Of a stretch of 64,000 nucleotides of DNA, positions 45,125-53,954 are shown piece after piece. The translations under genes and the position numbers were made by a program. Source of the DNA: Klebsiella pneumoniae (GTDB lineage Bacteria; Pseudomonadota; Gammaproteobacteria; Ga0077536). Position 1 is the first letter of the stretch. Every line of letters begins with the position of its first letter. The DNA is taken from contig CAMAXW010000002.1 of assembly GCA_945862315.1 (NCBI GenBank), forward strand, positions 62,001-126,000, written 5' to 3'. Below the pieces are notes generated by a model. The model searched no databases. It saw nothing but the letters and a program-made list of their open reading frames with translations, and was not told the DNA's origin.

Positions 45125-45982
45125 ATGTCCAACCAACGTTTTTCCGGGACCGACACCTATGTCGCCACCGACGATCTCATGATGGCGGTCAATGCGGCGA
45201 TCACGCTGGAACGCCCACTGCTGGTAAAGGGCGAGCCGGGCACCGGCAAAACCATGCTGGCCGAAGAAATTGCCAGTTCCCTAGGACGACGGCTCATCCC
45301 TTGGCACATCAAGTCCACCACCAAGGCCGCGCGGGGCTTGTACGAATACGACGCCGTCGCCCGCTTGCGCGATTCCCAACTGGGCGACGACAAGGTCAAG
45401 GACATCCGGAATTACATTCTCAAAGGCAAGCTGTGGGAGGCCTTTGAAGCCGACACCCAACCGGTGCTGCTCATCGACGAAATTGACAAAGCCGATATTG
45501 AATTTCCGAACGACCTCCTGCAGGAACTCGACCGCATGGAGTTCTATGTCTATGAAACTCGGGAAACCATCAAGGCTCGCCAGCGCCCCATCATCATCAT
45601 TACCAGCAACAACGAGAAAGAACTCCCCGACGCCTTTCTGCGTCGCTGCTTCTTCCATTACATTCGTTTCCCCGAAGCGGACACCATGGAAACCATCGTT
45701 AAAGTGCATTTCCCGGACATCAAAAAACGCCTGTTGGCCGAGGCCATGCAGTGCTTTTTTGAACTTCGCGAGCTGCCGGGGCTGAAGAAAAAACCGTCAA
45801 CCTCCGAGCTCCTGGACTGGATCAAACTCTTGGTGGCCGACGACATTCCACCTGAAGCCCTGCGCGAAAAAGACTCCCGCAAAGCAATTCCCAAGCTCTA
45901 CGGGGCGCTGCTCAAAAACGAGCAAGACATGCATTTATTCGAGCGGCTGGTATTCCTGTCGCGGCGCACCGGTGCTAACTGA
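45125..45982 (+). CDS. MoxR family AAA+ ATPase
   Basis: A 285-residue MoxR-type chaperone ATPase. Seen: Walker A GEPGTGKT at residues 36-43, Walker B PVLLIDEIDKAD, sensor 1 IIIITSNNEKELPDAFLRRC with the arginine finger and a C-terminal helical domain. MoxR proteins act with VWA partners to assemble metal- or cofactor-containing enzymes, as in CO dehydrogenase maturation. The start is ATG 45125 (MSNQRFSG); upstream in-frame sequence to 44957 looks non-coding. It overlaps the VWA gene by 11 bases. Confidence 0.94.
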   Translation: MSNQRFSGTDTYVATDDLMMAVNAAITLERPLLVKGEPGTGKTMLAEEIASSLGRRLIPWHIKSTTKAARGLYEYDAVARLRDSQLGDDKVKDIRNYILKGKLWEAFEADTQPVLLIDEIDKADIEFPNDLLQELDRMEFYVYETRETIKARQRPIIIITSNNEKELPDAFLRRCFFHYIRFPEADTMETIVKVHFPDIKKRLLAEAMQCFFELRELPGLKKKPSTSELLDWIKLLVADDIPPEALREKDSRKAIPKLYGALLKNEQDMHLFERLVFLSRRTGAN

Positions 45983-47156
45983 TCTTTTCTATCGTCTGCG
46001 CAAGGTGCAGATCCCGGTCTCGCTGACCGAATATCTGACCCTCCTGCGCGGCCTAGAGGCGCACCTCGCGGCGTTTAGCGTGGAAGAATTCTATTTCCTC
46101 GCCCGTTGCACCTTGGTGAAAGACGAGCGCTTCTTCGACCGTTTCGATCAAGTCTTTGGTGACTACATCAGCGGCAAGCAGACGGTGTTTGAGGAAATCT
46201 TGGGTGAGATTCCTCTGGATTGGTTACGTAAGCAGCAGGAACTCAATCTCACCGAAGAAGAAAAACAGAAAATCGAAAGTCTCGGGGGCTGGGAAAAGCT
46301 CATGGAGACGCTCAAAAAACGCCTCGAAGAGCAAAAAGGCGCGCACCACGGGGGCAACAAATGGATCGGGACCGGCGGTACTTCGCCGTTCGGCTCCAAC
46401 GGCTATAACCCGGAAGGCGTGCGCATCGGGGAGTCTAAAAATCGCCAAGGCCGGGCGGTAAAAGTGTGGGACAAGCGCGAATACCGCAACCTCGACGACC
46501 AAGTAGAACTCGGTACCCGCAATATTAAAGTAGCGTTGCGCAAACTACGGCACTTCGCGCGCGAAGGCGCCGAAGAAGAACTCGATATCGACGACACCAT
46601 CCTCTCCACCGCGCGCCGAGCGGGCATGCTGGACATCAAAATGGTCGCTGAACGGCGTAACGCGACCAAGCTGCTACTCTTTTTGGATGTCGGCGGGTCC
46701 ATGGATCCACACGTCAAAGTGTGCGAGGAATTGTTTTCGGCCACCCGGACAGAATTCAAACACTTAGAGCATTTCTACTTTCATAATTTTGTGTACGAAA
46801 CCGTTTGGCGCGACAACCTCATGCGCGCCAATTTGCGCATTCCTACCACCCAGTTAATGAACAAATACAGCCCGGACCACAAGATGGTTTTCGTGGGCGA
46901 TGCCACCATGAGCCCCTATGAGGTGATGGCGGTGGGCGGCAGCATTGAGCATTGGAACGAAGAAACGGGCGCGACGTGGATGTCCCGGCTGCTCACCTTG
47001 TACCCCCACGCGGTGTGGCTCAATCCACAGCCGGAGGAACACTGGGGCTATATCCCCTCCATCGGCATTATTAAAAACCTGCTGTCAGATCGCATGTTCC
47101 CGCTGACCCTCGATGGTTTAAGCCGCGCGATGAAGGCGCTCAAAAAATCTCACTGA
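45972..47156 (+). CDS. VWA domain protein, CoxE-like
   Basis: A 394-residue CoxE-like protein, the usual MoxR partner. Seen: an N-terminal FYRLRKVQIPVSLTEYLTLLRGLEAHL, a charged middle segment (LTEEEKQKIESLG), and a C-terminal von Willebrand A domain from about residue 230 with the MIDAS-type DVGGS near 238-242. The start is a GTG inside the moxR 3' end, so the two are translationally linked. The target enzyme is not obvious here: no coxMSL-like genes are present. TIGR03790 follows at 14 nt. Confidence 0.92.
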   Translation: MLTDLFYRLRKVQIPVSLTEYLTLLRGLEAHLAAFSVEEFYFLARCTLVKDERFFDRFDQVFGDYISGKQTVFEEILGEIPLDWLRKQQELNLTEEEKQKIESLGGWEKLMETLKKRLEEQKGAHHGGNKWIGTGGTSPFGSNGYNPEGVRIGESKNRQGRAVKVWDKREYRNLDDQVELGTRNIKVALRKLRHFAREGAEEELDIDDTILSTARRAGMLDIKMVAERRNATKLLLFLDVGGSMDPHVKVCEELFSATRTEFKHLEHFYFHNFVYETVWRDNLMRANLRIPTTQLMNKYSPDHKMVFVGDATMSPYEVMAVGGSIEHWNEETGATWMSRLLTLYPHAVWLNPQPEEHWGYIPSIGIIKNLLSDRMFPLTLDGLSRAMKALKKSH

Positions 47157-47170
47157 GCGTCCGGCGCGGC

Positions 47171-48190
47171 TTGCTCGTCATCCTGGGGGCGCTGGCGATA
47201 CTTTTGTCATCCGTCAGTGCACTGGCGGCGATCACGGCGAATGAACTGGCGGTCATCGTCAACGACGATGACCCGCAGAGCCTGATGATAGGCGAGTACT
47301 ACCGGGTGCAGCGGGGCATTCCTGCCGCCAATATCGTGCACGTCGCACTGGGCGTGCCCCAGCCGGTGATTACTCCCGCGGTCTTCGAGACCGCCTTCAT
47401 CAAAGCGCGGATGCGCACCCTGCAGGGCATCGAAGGCTATGCGCTCGCTTGGCGCTACCCTTACCGGGTTGGCTGCCAGTCCATCACCACCGCCTTCGCG
47501 TTGGGCTACAGCCCTCGCTATTGCGCGGATGGGTGTCGCCCCACGGCGCCCAACCCCTACTACGCCGCCGAGACGGGCAAGCCCCATCGCGATTTCCAAC
47601 TCTATCCCAGCATGATGCTGGCGGCAGAAAGCCTCGAGAATGCGCGCGCGCTGATCGACCGCGGCGTGCGCAGCGACGGGATCCAGCCGCGTGGACGGGC
47701 GTATTTGGTGATCACCGCCGAGGCCGCGCGCAACACCCGCGCGCCGCTGTTCCCGGCCGTCCAAACGGCACTGGGGCAGCGTATCCCGGTGGTCATTGAG
47801 CGCAGCGCCGGCATTCGCGACCGCCGCGATGTGATGTTCTACTTTACCGGCACCATCCAAGTGCCCTTTTTGGAGACCCTCGGTTTCCTACCCGGGGCGA
47901 TCGCCGACCATCTCACCTCGTTTGGCGGCGACTTCCGCGCCAGCGACCAAATGAGCGCCCTGCGCTGGCTGGAAGCAGGGGCCACCGCGAGCTACGGCAC
48001 GGTGCTAGAACCGTGCAATTTCCCGCAGAAATTCCCCTCTCCCGGCATCCTGATGGCGGCTTATCTCGCGGGCGATACCGCCTTGGAGGCGTATTGGAAA
48101 AGCGTGGCGTGGCCCGGCCAAGGGGTCTTCGTTGGGGAAGCCTTAGCACGCCCTTATGGCCCGCCACCCGCAGCGCTCAAACAGCCCTAA
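47171..48190 (+). CDS. TIGR03790 family protein
   Basis: A 339-residue protein with an N-terminal signal (LVILGALAILLSSVSALA) and segments matching the TIGR03790 family of unknown function: ANELAVIVNDDDPQSLMIGEYYRVQRGIP near the start, EGYALAWRYPYRVGC, then GATASYGTVLEPCNFPQKFPSP and a C-terminal YLAGDTALEAYWKSVAWPGQG. The start is uncertain; the TTG at 47171 is the best available after the VWA stop. Export to the periplasm is likely. It may share an operon with moxR and the VWA gene. Confidence 0.82.
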   Translation: MLVILGALAILLSSVSALAAITANELAVIVNDDDPQSLMIGEYYRVQRGIPAANIVHVALGVPQPVITPAVFETAFIKARMRTLQGIEGYALAWRYPYRVGCQSITTAFALGYSPRYCADGCRPTAPNPYYAAETGKPHRDFQLYPSMMLAAESLENARALIDRGVRSDGIQPRGRAYLVITAEAARNTRAPLFPAVQTALGQRIPVVIERSAGIRDRRDVMFYFTGTIQVPFLETLGFLPGAIADHLTSFGGDFRASDQMSALRWLEAGATASYGTVLEPCNFPQKFPSPGILMAAYLAGDTALEAYWKSVAWPGQGVFVGEALARPYGPPPAALKQP

Positions 48191-48336
48191 ATGGCGCAAC
48201 GTCTACTGCGTCACAGAAAAGTGACAGATAAGGTTCAGCGTATTTCGGGACCGCCGCTAAGACTTCCAGCGACGATGAACTCAATCGGGCGCGGGCGCCG
48301 CCCGAGCCCCTTTCAATGACTCCCGGAGGATGCTCT

Positions 48337-48546
48337 ATGAAAACCCTGCACTCATTCGATGCGCGAATCGCGCGCTTTTCAGGTTTCCACGACCTCAATG
48401 GCGAGTTCGTGACTTTCGGGACCTCGGACGCCGTCTTCGAGCGCGCCCGCAAGTTGGGTGCGCGGGTGCTGTTGCGCTTAGAAATATCGCCTAACCAACA
48501 GCTCAAAGGTTTGTTCTACACCAGCGACAGCAGCCTCACCACCTAG
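48337..48546 (+). CDS. small conserved-looking hypothetical protein
   Basis: A 69-residue protein starting MKTLHSFDARIARFSGFHDLNGEF, with a good ribosome-binding site (GGAGG, 7 nt before the ATG) and no signal peptide. It has a regular mix of charged and hydrophobic residues (SDAVFERARKLGARVLLRLEISP) suggesting a folded alpha/beta protein. I do not recognise a family. An ATG at 48316 in the same frame is less well placed. Confidence 0.6.
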   Translation: MKTLHSFDARIARFSGFHDLNGEFVTFGTSDAVFERARKLGARVLLRLEISPNQQLKGLFYTSDSSLTT

Positions 48547-48939
48547 ATTTCGCCGCGTACGCAGAGCGCGCGGTCACTCAGATCACACGCGCCGCCACAC
48601 CTTGGCGGCACACCGCAAAAACCACCCAGCACGGGCGTGCCACGGCACCCCAGCCAACCTGCCGCAACACGCCGCTACACTGCAGACTTAGCGCGGCCCG
48701 CAACGAATTTTGCAAAAAATCCCGGGCCGACCCACCGCCAGCCCAGCACGCCGTCAGGCTTTCGGGCGACCTCTTGGCGTTGGTTTGCGGCGAGTCAGAC
48801 CTCGCAATTCCGCCCCTTCGCACCCCGCGGACTAGCACCACCCCGCCGCGCCCGGCGGGTTTGGTTGCGCGGCCCCGATGGGTGCTCTAGGCTTGCCGCT
48901 CTGTCCGCCGGAAGGGTGCCGCCGACGCCCCAGCTTGTT
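48547..48939. other. upstream region of trpE, no supported gene
   Basis: About 390 GC-rich bases before trpE. The trpE frame is open back to 48637 but the translation is low-complexity (Pro/Ala/Arg/Ser). I do not see a clear leader peptide with tandem Trp codons followed by alternative hairpins, so classical attenuation is not supported. Confidence 0.45.
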
Positions 48940-50424
48940 ATGCCAACACCCATACCACCTGCGCCTGTCTACAACCGTGTGCCCATCTCACGGCGCGTGC
49001 TGGCCGATTTAGACACCCCCTTGAGCGTGTACCTGAAGCTCGCCGCCGGGCCGTTCAGCTACCTGCTGGAATCGGTGCAGGGTGGGGAGAAATGGGGTCG
49101 ATATTCCATCATCGGCCTACCCGCACGCCGCATTCTCAGCGTGCGCGGCACCGCGGTCAGCATCCTCCAAGACGGCATGACTATTGAGCGTCTAGACACC
49201 CCGGACCCGCTGGAATTCGTACGCCAATACCACGCCCGCATCCAAGCGCAACCCTTAGCCGTGTCGCGTTTTTCCGGCGGGCTAGTGGGTTATTTTGGCT
49301 ACGACAGCGTGCGTTACGTGGAACCACGCCTCGCGCGGAGCACGCCGCCCGACACCCTCAACACGCCCGACATCCTGCTGATGCTGTCGGATGAGTTTGT
49401 GGTCTTCGACAATCTACGCGGCGAAATGGAGCTGGTGGTGTGTGTGGACCCGGCGCAAGTCGGCGCGCGGGCCATGGCCGAAACACGGCTCGACGAATTG
49501 GTGGGTCAATTGGCCCAACCACTCAAAACAGCCCCCAGCATTGGGGCCGGCCCAGTGCCGAAAGAAGAAGATTTTGCCTCGGAGTTCGGCCAAGAAGCCT
49601 TCAAAGCGGCCGTTGGACGGATCAAGCAATACATTCTGGAAGGCGACGTCATGCAGGTCGTGCCATCCCAGCGGATGTCCGTGCCGCTGCGCGCAGCGCC
49701 GATTGATGTCTACCGGGCGTTACGCCACACCAATCCCTCGCCCTATCTGTTTTTTATGGATTTGGCGGATTTTCAGATTGTCGGTTCGTCGCCCGAAATC
49801 TTAGTGCGGCTGGACGGCGAGACGGTCACCACCCGTCCGCTGGCCGGCACCCGTCGGCGCGGCGCGACGCCGGCCGAAGATCTGGCGCTGGAAGCCGAAT
49901 TACTAGCAGATCCCAAAGAAATCGCCGAGCACTTGATGCTCATCGACCTTGGCCGCAACGATGTGGGTCGGGTGGCAGAAATTGGCTCGGTGCGCGTGAC
50001 TGAAAAAATGATCATCGAGCGTTACTCACACGTGATGCATATTTCTTCCAACGTAGAGGGGAAACTTCGCGCGGGCTGCGACGCCATCGACGTGCTGCGC
50101 GCCACCCTGCCGGTGGGCACCTTGTCCGGCGCGCCCAAAATCCGCGCCATGGAAATCATCGATGAACTCGAACCCACCAAGCGCGGCATTTACGGTGGCG
50201 CCGTGGGCTATCTCTCCTGGAACGGCAACATGGACACGGCCATCGCCATTCGCACCGCCGTGATCCGCAACGGCCGCCTGTCCATTCAGGCCGGTTGCGG
50301 GGTGGTCGCTGATTCCGTCCCGCAACTGGAGTGGGAAGAAACGCTTAACAAGGGTCGGGCCATGTTTCGGGCGGTAGAAATGGCCGAACAGGGGCTGGAT
50401 TTGGGCACTCGGCGCGAGCGCTAG
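48940..50424 (+). CDS. trpE: anthranilate synthase component I
   Basis: A 494-residue TrpE that converts chorismate to anthranilate with glutamine- or ammonia-derived nitrogen. Seen: [19 protein letters not shown] near residue 40 (the Trp feedback-binding LLES), [43 protein letters not shown] and [16 protein letters not shown] of the chorismate-binding domain. Feedback inhibition by tryptophan is expected. No trpG, trpD or trpC follows in this window; the next gene is a TIGR02466 protein. ATG 48940 aligns with homologues. Confidence 0.96.
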   Translation: MPTPIPPAPVYNRVPISRRVLADLDTPLSVYLKLAAGPFSYLLESVQGGEKWGRYSIIGLPARRILSVRGTAVSILQDGMTIERLDTPDPLEFVRQYHARIQAQPLAVSRFSGGLVGYFGYDSVRYVEPRLARSTPPDTLNTPDILLMLSDEFVVFDNLRGEMELVVCVDPAQVGARAMAETRLDELVGQLAQPLKTAPSIGAGPVPKEEDFASEFGQEAFKAAVGRIKQYILEGDVMQVVPSQRMSVPLRAAPIDVYRALRHTNPSPYLFFMDLADFQIVGSSPEILVRLDGETVTTRPLAGTRRRGATPAEDLALEAELLADPKEIAEHLMLIDLGRNDVGRVAEIGSVRVTEKMIIERYSHVMHISSNVEGKLRAGCDAIDVLRATLPVGTLSGAPKIRAMEIIDELEPTKRGIYGGAVGYLSWNGNMDTAIAIRTAVIRNGRLSIQAGCGVVADSVPQLEWEETLNKGRAMFRAVEMAEQGLDLGTRRER

Positions 50425-50543
50425 CGGCGCCCTCCTCGCCTAGCCGCGGGGCCCGCCACCGGATTCCCTGCCGCGAGCCTTCCGTATAGTGTCTCGCCCA
50501 TGCTTTCAATTCTGAAACCCAACGGCTTGCAGTGGAGTCCCCC

Positions 50544-51146
50544 ATGCACGAAACACGTTTGTTTTACACCCCGGTTTGGCGCGACGATTTGGACGTCCCA
50601 GAGTCCAACTGGACGCTGCGTCGTGAACTGATGCTCAACCGCATCACCGCGCTCGCCGCAGAAGGTCTCGGCGTACAGAAAACTAATTTTGGCGGTTGGC
50701 AAAGCCCGGACGACCTCTACCGCTATCCCGAGTTTCAGTGGCTCATAGGCCGTGTGATGGCGCTAGGCAACGAAATCGCCCCGGCGTTTTCCGCCAAGCA
50801 ACGCTTCGACGATGGCATCCTGTGGGCCAATGTGAATCGACGCGGTGATTTCAACGCCGTGCATACCCACCCAGACGCGGTGCTGTCGGGCGTGGTGTAT
50901 CTCAAAGCAGAGCGACGTGAACAAGGCGTCATTCAGTTCTTCGATGCCCGCGAAGGGAGCCCCACCGCGCAGTGGCGCTGTTATATGGACCTTAAAGACG
51001 GCACGCCGCTGACCGATTTCGTCCACGAGGTTGAACCCCGCGAAGGCTGCATCCTGTTTTTCCCGGGCTGGCTCAAACACTGGGTCACGCCCAATACCAC
51101 GGACAGCGAGCGAGTCTCGGTGTCGTTCAATATCCGGCTGAGTTAA
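50544..51146 (+). CDS. TIGR02466 family putative 2OG-Fe(II) oxygenase
   Basis: A 200-residue protein. Seen: FYTPVWRDDL near the start, ANVNRRGDFNAVHTHPDAVLSGVVYL with His and Asp in an HxD-like setting, IQFFDARE, CILFFPGWLKHWVTPN with a second His, and RVSVSFNIRL. These are the iron-ligand and 2-oxoglutarate-like positions of the family. GGAG lies before the ATG. The substrate is unknown. It lies 119 nt after trpE, so co-transcription is possible but not clear. Confidence 0.85.
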   Translation: MHETRLFYTPVWRDDLDVPESNWTLRRELMLNRITALAAEGLGVQKTNFGGWQSPDDLYRYPEFQWLIGRVMALGNEIAPAFSAKQRFDDGILWANVNRRGDFNAVHTHPDAVLSGVVYLKAERREQGVIQFFDAREGSPTAQWRCYMDLKDGTPLTDFVHEVEPREGCILFFPGWLKHWVTPNTTDSERVSVSFNIRLS

Positions 51147-51191
51147 CCGAGCGAACAGGCCCCGCCAGCGCCGCCCAAGTTTGGCCTGAGC

Positions 51192-51944
51192 CTATAAAAA
51201 CACATCCCCACCGTTGGGGCTGAGGCACTGGCCTTGGTAGTGACGCGCGTCCTCCGAGGCGAGAAAAACATAGCTGGGCACAATGTCTGCTACCTCGGCG
51301 AGGCGGCCTAGCGGAATCGCCAAGCGAATAGCCTCCAGCACTGCGGGCGGCACGGTGTCCAGCATGGGCGTGCGGGTAGCGCCCGGCGCCACACAGTTAA
51401 TGGTGATATCGCGCGCGCCAATTTCTAGTGCAGTGCTACGGGTGAAGGACAAAATGGCGCCTTTGGCCGCCGTATAAGCGCTAAACCCCGGCGCGCCCTT
51501 GTGGGCCAACTGTGAGGCGGTGTTGATGATGCGGCCGTGGCCACGGGCGTACATCTGCGGCAGCACCTCGCGGGTCATCAGAAAAGTGCCGCGCAAGTGC
51601 ACGGCGATAACCCGATCCCAAACCGCGGCCTCAAGTTCGTGCACCAAGCCCGCCGGCGCAATGCCCGCGTTGTTGACCAGAATATCCACCCGGCCAAACG
51701 CTGCCACGGCCGCTGCCACCAGCGCCCGCGCTTCGTCCTCTACGCTCACATCTGCCTGCACCAACAGCGCCTGTCGGCCCAGCGCGCGCACCGCCGCCGC
51801 CACCTGTGTGGCGGCCGCCAACTCCGCCGCACTGGGGTAATTGATCACGACCTCCGCACCCTGTGCGGCGAACGCCAGCGCCACCCCCCGCCCAATACCC
51901 GAACTGCTGCCGGTGACGAGTGCAATACGGTGCTGGAGTTTCAT
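51192..51944 (-). CDS. SDR family oxidoreductase
   Basis: A 250-residue classical SDR. Seen: TGSSSGIGRGVALAFA, NNAGIAPAGL, NTASQLAHKG with catalytic Ser and YTAAKGAILSFT with Tyr/Lys, CVAPGATRTPMLD and SPNGGDVF at the end. The glycine-rich motif and Ala-rich N-terminal half resemble FabG or glucose 1-dehydrogenase-type members; no substrate is indicated. It converges on the TIGR02466 gene. Confidence 0.88.
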   Translation of the reverse strand: MKLQHRIALVTGSSSGIGRGVALAFAAQGAEVVINYPSAAELAAATQVAAAVRALGRQALLVQADVSVEDEARALVAAAVAAFGRVDILVNNAGIAPAGLVHELEAAVWDRVIAVHLRGTFLMTREVLPQMYARGHGRIINTASQLAHKGAPGFSAYTAAKGAILSFTRSTALEIGARDITINCVAPGATRTPMLDTVPPAVLEAIRLAIPLGRLAEVADIVPSYVFLASEDARHYQGQCLSPNGGDVFL

Positions 51945-52173
51945 GGAAGGCGCCTTAAGGGGGGAATAGCCGCGAGTCTACCGCAGCCAACTGGACTGCC
52001 AACCCGTAGCGTGCCCGCCAGTCTTTGCGGTTAGTCTGGAGACTTGGCGGCTGGCTGATGCGGCTTGGGCGCGGGTCCGGGCCCCGCGCGCAGACCGCAG
52101 ATGCCTCTCCCGTCCCGCGCACCAATGTGCCTAAAATCGTCACCAAAAATAAACCACCATCAGAGGAGATGAC

Positions 52174-53898
52174 ATGTCACTGACCATCGAGAAAAATCTC
52201 AAGGTTACGATGCGCGACGGCGTGTTACTGGCGAGCGATGTGTATCGCCCCGCGGGTGATGGTCGCTATCCGGTGGTGATGCTGCGCCTGCCCTATAACA
52301 AAGAGCAGCCGGTGCTGCTGTTTCTCGCCGGTGACATTCTGCGCGTGGCGCAGGCGGGTTATGCCGTGGTAGTGCAGGACTGCCGGGGCACGTGGGCCTC
52401 AGAAGGTGAGTTCAGTCCGTATTTTCAAGAAGCGGAAGACGGCGCAGACGCCATCGCTTGGGCGGCGGCGCAAGCTTGGTCAACGGGTGTGGTCGGCATG
52501 ATGGGGGCCTCTTACTACGGCGCCACCCAGTGGCTGGCCGCAAGCCTGGCGCCGCCGGCACTCAAGGCCATCGCGCCCTTTATCACGACCGACCAGTACT
52601 ACGAAAAATGGACCTATCAAGGTGGCGCATTCCAGCTGGGTTTCATGTTGCAGTGGGCGAGTGTGACTTTCGGCGTGGCAGAAGCGGTGCGGCGGCTGAC
52701 CCGCGGTGAAGCCTCCGGCGCGCTGGTCGGCGCGGCCTTGGCGGCGGCCGATCGGGTGGCGATCAATTATTCGCATCTGCCGCTGTGCGACCTACCGGAA
52801 ATCACCGCGCTCACCCCCTATGTGGCGGATTGGCTGGCGCACCCAGATTATGATGATTATTGGCGTGCCGCGGCACCGCGCGAGCATTACGACAAAATTA
52901 CCGTGCCGGCGCTGAATTTTGGCGGCTGGTACGACCTTTTCCTCGGCGGCACGCTGGCCAATTACACGGCGATGCAAGGCCGGACGACGCAAAAACTCAT
53001 CATCGGGCCGTGGGTCCACGGCTATAACGGTGGCGTTTATGCCGAGCGTAACTTTGGCCTCATGGCGCACGACGGCGTGGCGGATGTAACCGCCGACCAA
53101 ATTCGCTGGTTTGATCACTTTCTGAAGGGCGTCGCCAACGGTGTACCACAAGATCCACCGGTCAAAATTTTTGTGATGGGACCCGATGTGTGGCGCGAAG
53201 AAGCGGCCTGGCCGTTACCCGACACGCAGTGGCAGAACTGGTATCTGCACAGTGGCGGTTGCGCGGGGACTCAACCCGCAGATGGTGCGTTATCGACCAC
53301 CGCACCGGACAACGAGCCGGCTGATACCTATCTCTACGACCCCCGCAACCCAGTGCCTACCGTGGGCGGTGCAACCTTCCTGCCGGGGCTGTTTGTGGCC
53401 GCCAACGCAGGCCCGCGCGACCAGCGCGCCGTGGAGGAACGCGCCGATGTGCTGTGCTACACCAGCGCGGTACTGGCGGCCGATCTGGAGGTCACCGGCC
53501 CGGTGCGGCTGGTGCTGTATGTGACGTCATCCGCGCTCGATACCGACTTCACCGGCAAACTGGTAGACGTCCACCCAGACGGGCGCGCCATCATTCTCAC
53601 CGACGGCATTCTGCGGGCGCGTTATCGCGAAGGCTTCAGCACCCCCAAACTGATGACGCCAGGTGCGGTGTATTGCCTCGAAATCGACCTGGTGGCGACC
53701 TCCAATGTATTTCGCGCCGGTCATCGGGTGCGGCTGGAAGTCGCCAGCTCAAATTTTCCGCGCTTTGATCGCAACACCAATACCGGCGGCGTGATCGCGC
53801 GCGAAACCGAGGCCGACTTCAAGCTCGCCACCAATAGCGTATTGCACACGGCGCAGCAAGCGTCGCATTTGGTGTTGCCAGTGATTGCGCGCAGCTAA
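52174..53898 (+). CDS. CocE/NonD family serine hydrolase
   Basis: A 574-residue hydrolase of the cocaine esterase/X-Pro dipeptidyl-peptidase superfamily. Seen: MRDGVLLASDVYRP near residue 12, VVQDCRGTWASEGEF, the nucleophile GASYYGATQW near 110 with the catalytic Ser about 112, GGWYDLFLGGTL and GPWVHGYNGGVY for the Asp/His end, and a C-terminal jelly-roll domain with VYCLEIDL and GHRVRLEVASSNFPRFDRN. It would cleave esters, amides or acylated compounds. Transcribed alone; a hairpin follows the stop. Confidence 0.9.
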   Translation: MSLTIEKNLKVTMRDGVLLASDVYRPAGDGRYPVVMLRLPYNKEQPVLLFLAGDILRVAQAGYAVVVQDCRGTWASEGEFSPYFQEAEDGADAIAWAAAQAWSTGVVGMMGASYYGATQWLAASLAPPALKAIAPFITTDQYYEKWTYQGGAFQLGFMLQWASVTFGVAEAVRRLTRGEASGALVGAALAAADRVAINYSHLPLCDLPEITALTPYVADWLAHPDYDDYWRAAAPREHYDKITVPALNFGGWYDLFLGGTLANYTAMQGRTTQKLIIGPWVHGYNGGVYAERNFGLMAHDGVADVTADQIRWFDHFLKGVANGVPQDPPVKIFVMGPDVWREEAAWPLPDTQWQNWYLHSGGCAGTQPADGALSTTAPDNEPADTYLYDPRNPVPTVGGATFLPGLFVAANAGPRDQRAVEERADVLCYTSAVLAADLEVTGPVRLVLYVTSSALDTDFTGKLVDVHPDGRAIILTDGILRARYREGFSTPKLMTPGAVYCLEIDLVATSNVFRAGHRVRLEVASSNFPRFDRNTNTGGVIARETEADFKLATNSVLHTAQQASHLVLPVIARS

Positions 53899-53906
53899 TA
53901 AACCGT

Positions 53907-53941
53907 GGGTTTGGGCTGGCACACCAGCGTGCCGGCAACCC
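53907..53941. terminator. hairpin between convergent genes
   Basis: An outer GGGTT/AACCC stem encloses an inner GGCAC/GTGCC stem with an ACCAGC loop. It lies between the converging CocE-like and LLM-flavoprotein genes, immediately after the CocE stop. A TAATAA precedes it, but no T-tract follows. Terminator or 3'-end function is inferred. Confidence 0.45.
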
Positions 53942-53954
53942 GGTGGGGATGCGC

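Noticed and set aside
48637-48939. In-frame upstream extension of trpE, or a Trp leader peptide
   Set aside because: The translation is low-complexity, homologues start at 48940, and no tandem Trp codons with alternative hairpins are seen.
51948-51956. AAGGCGCCTT palindrome at the start of the SDR gene
   Set aside because: It is short and overlaps the ribosome-binding region, so chance is a sufficient explanation.
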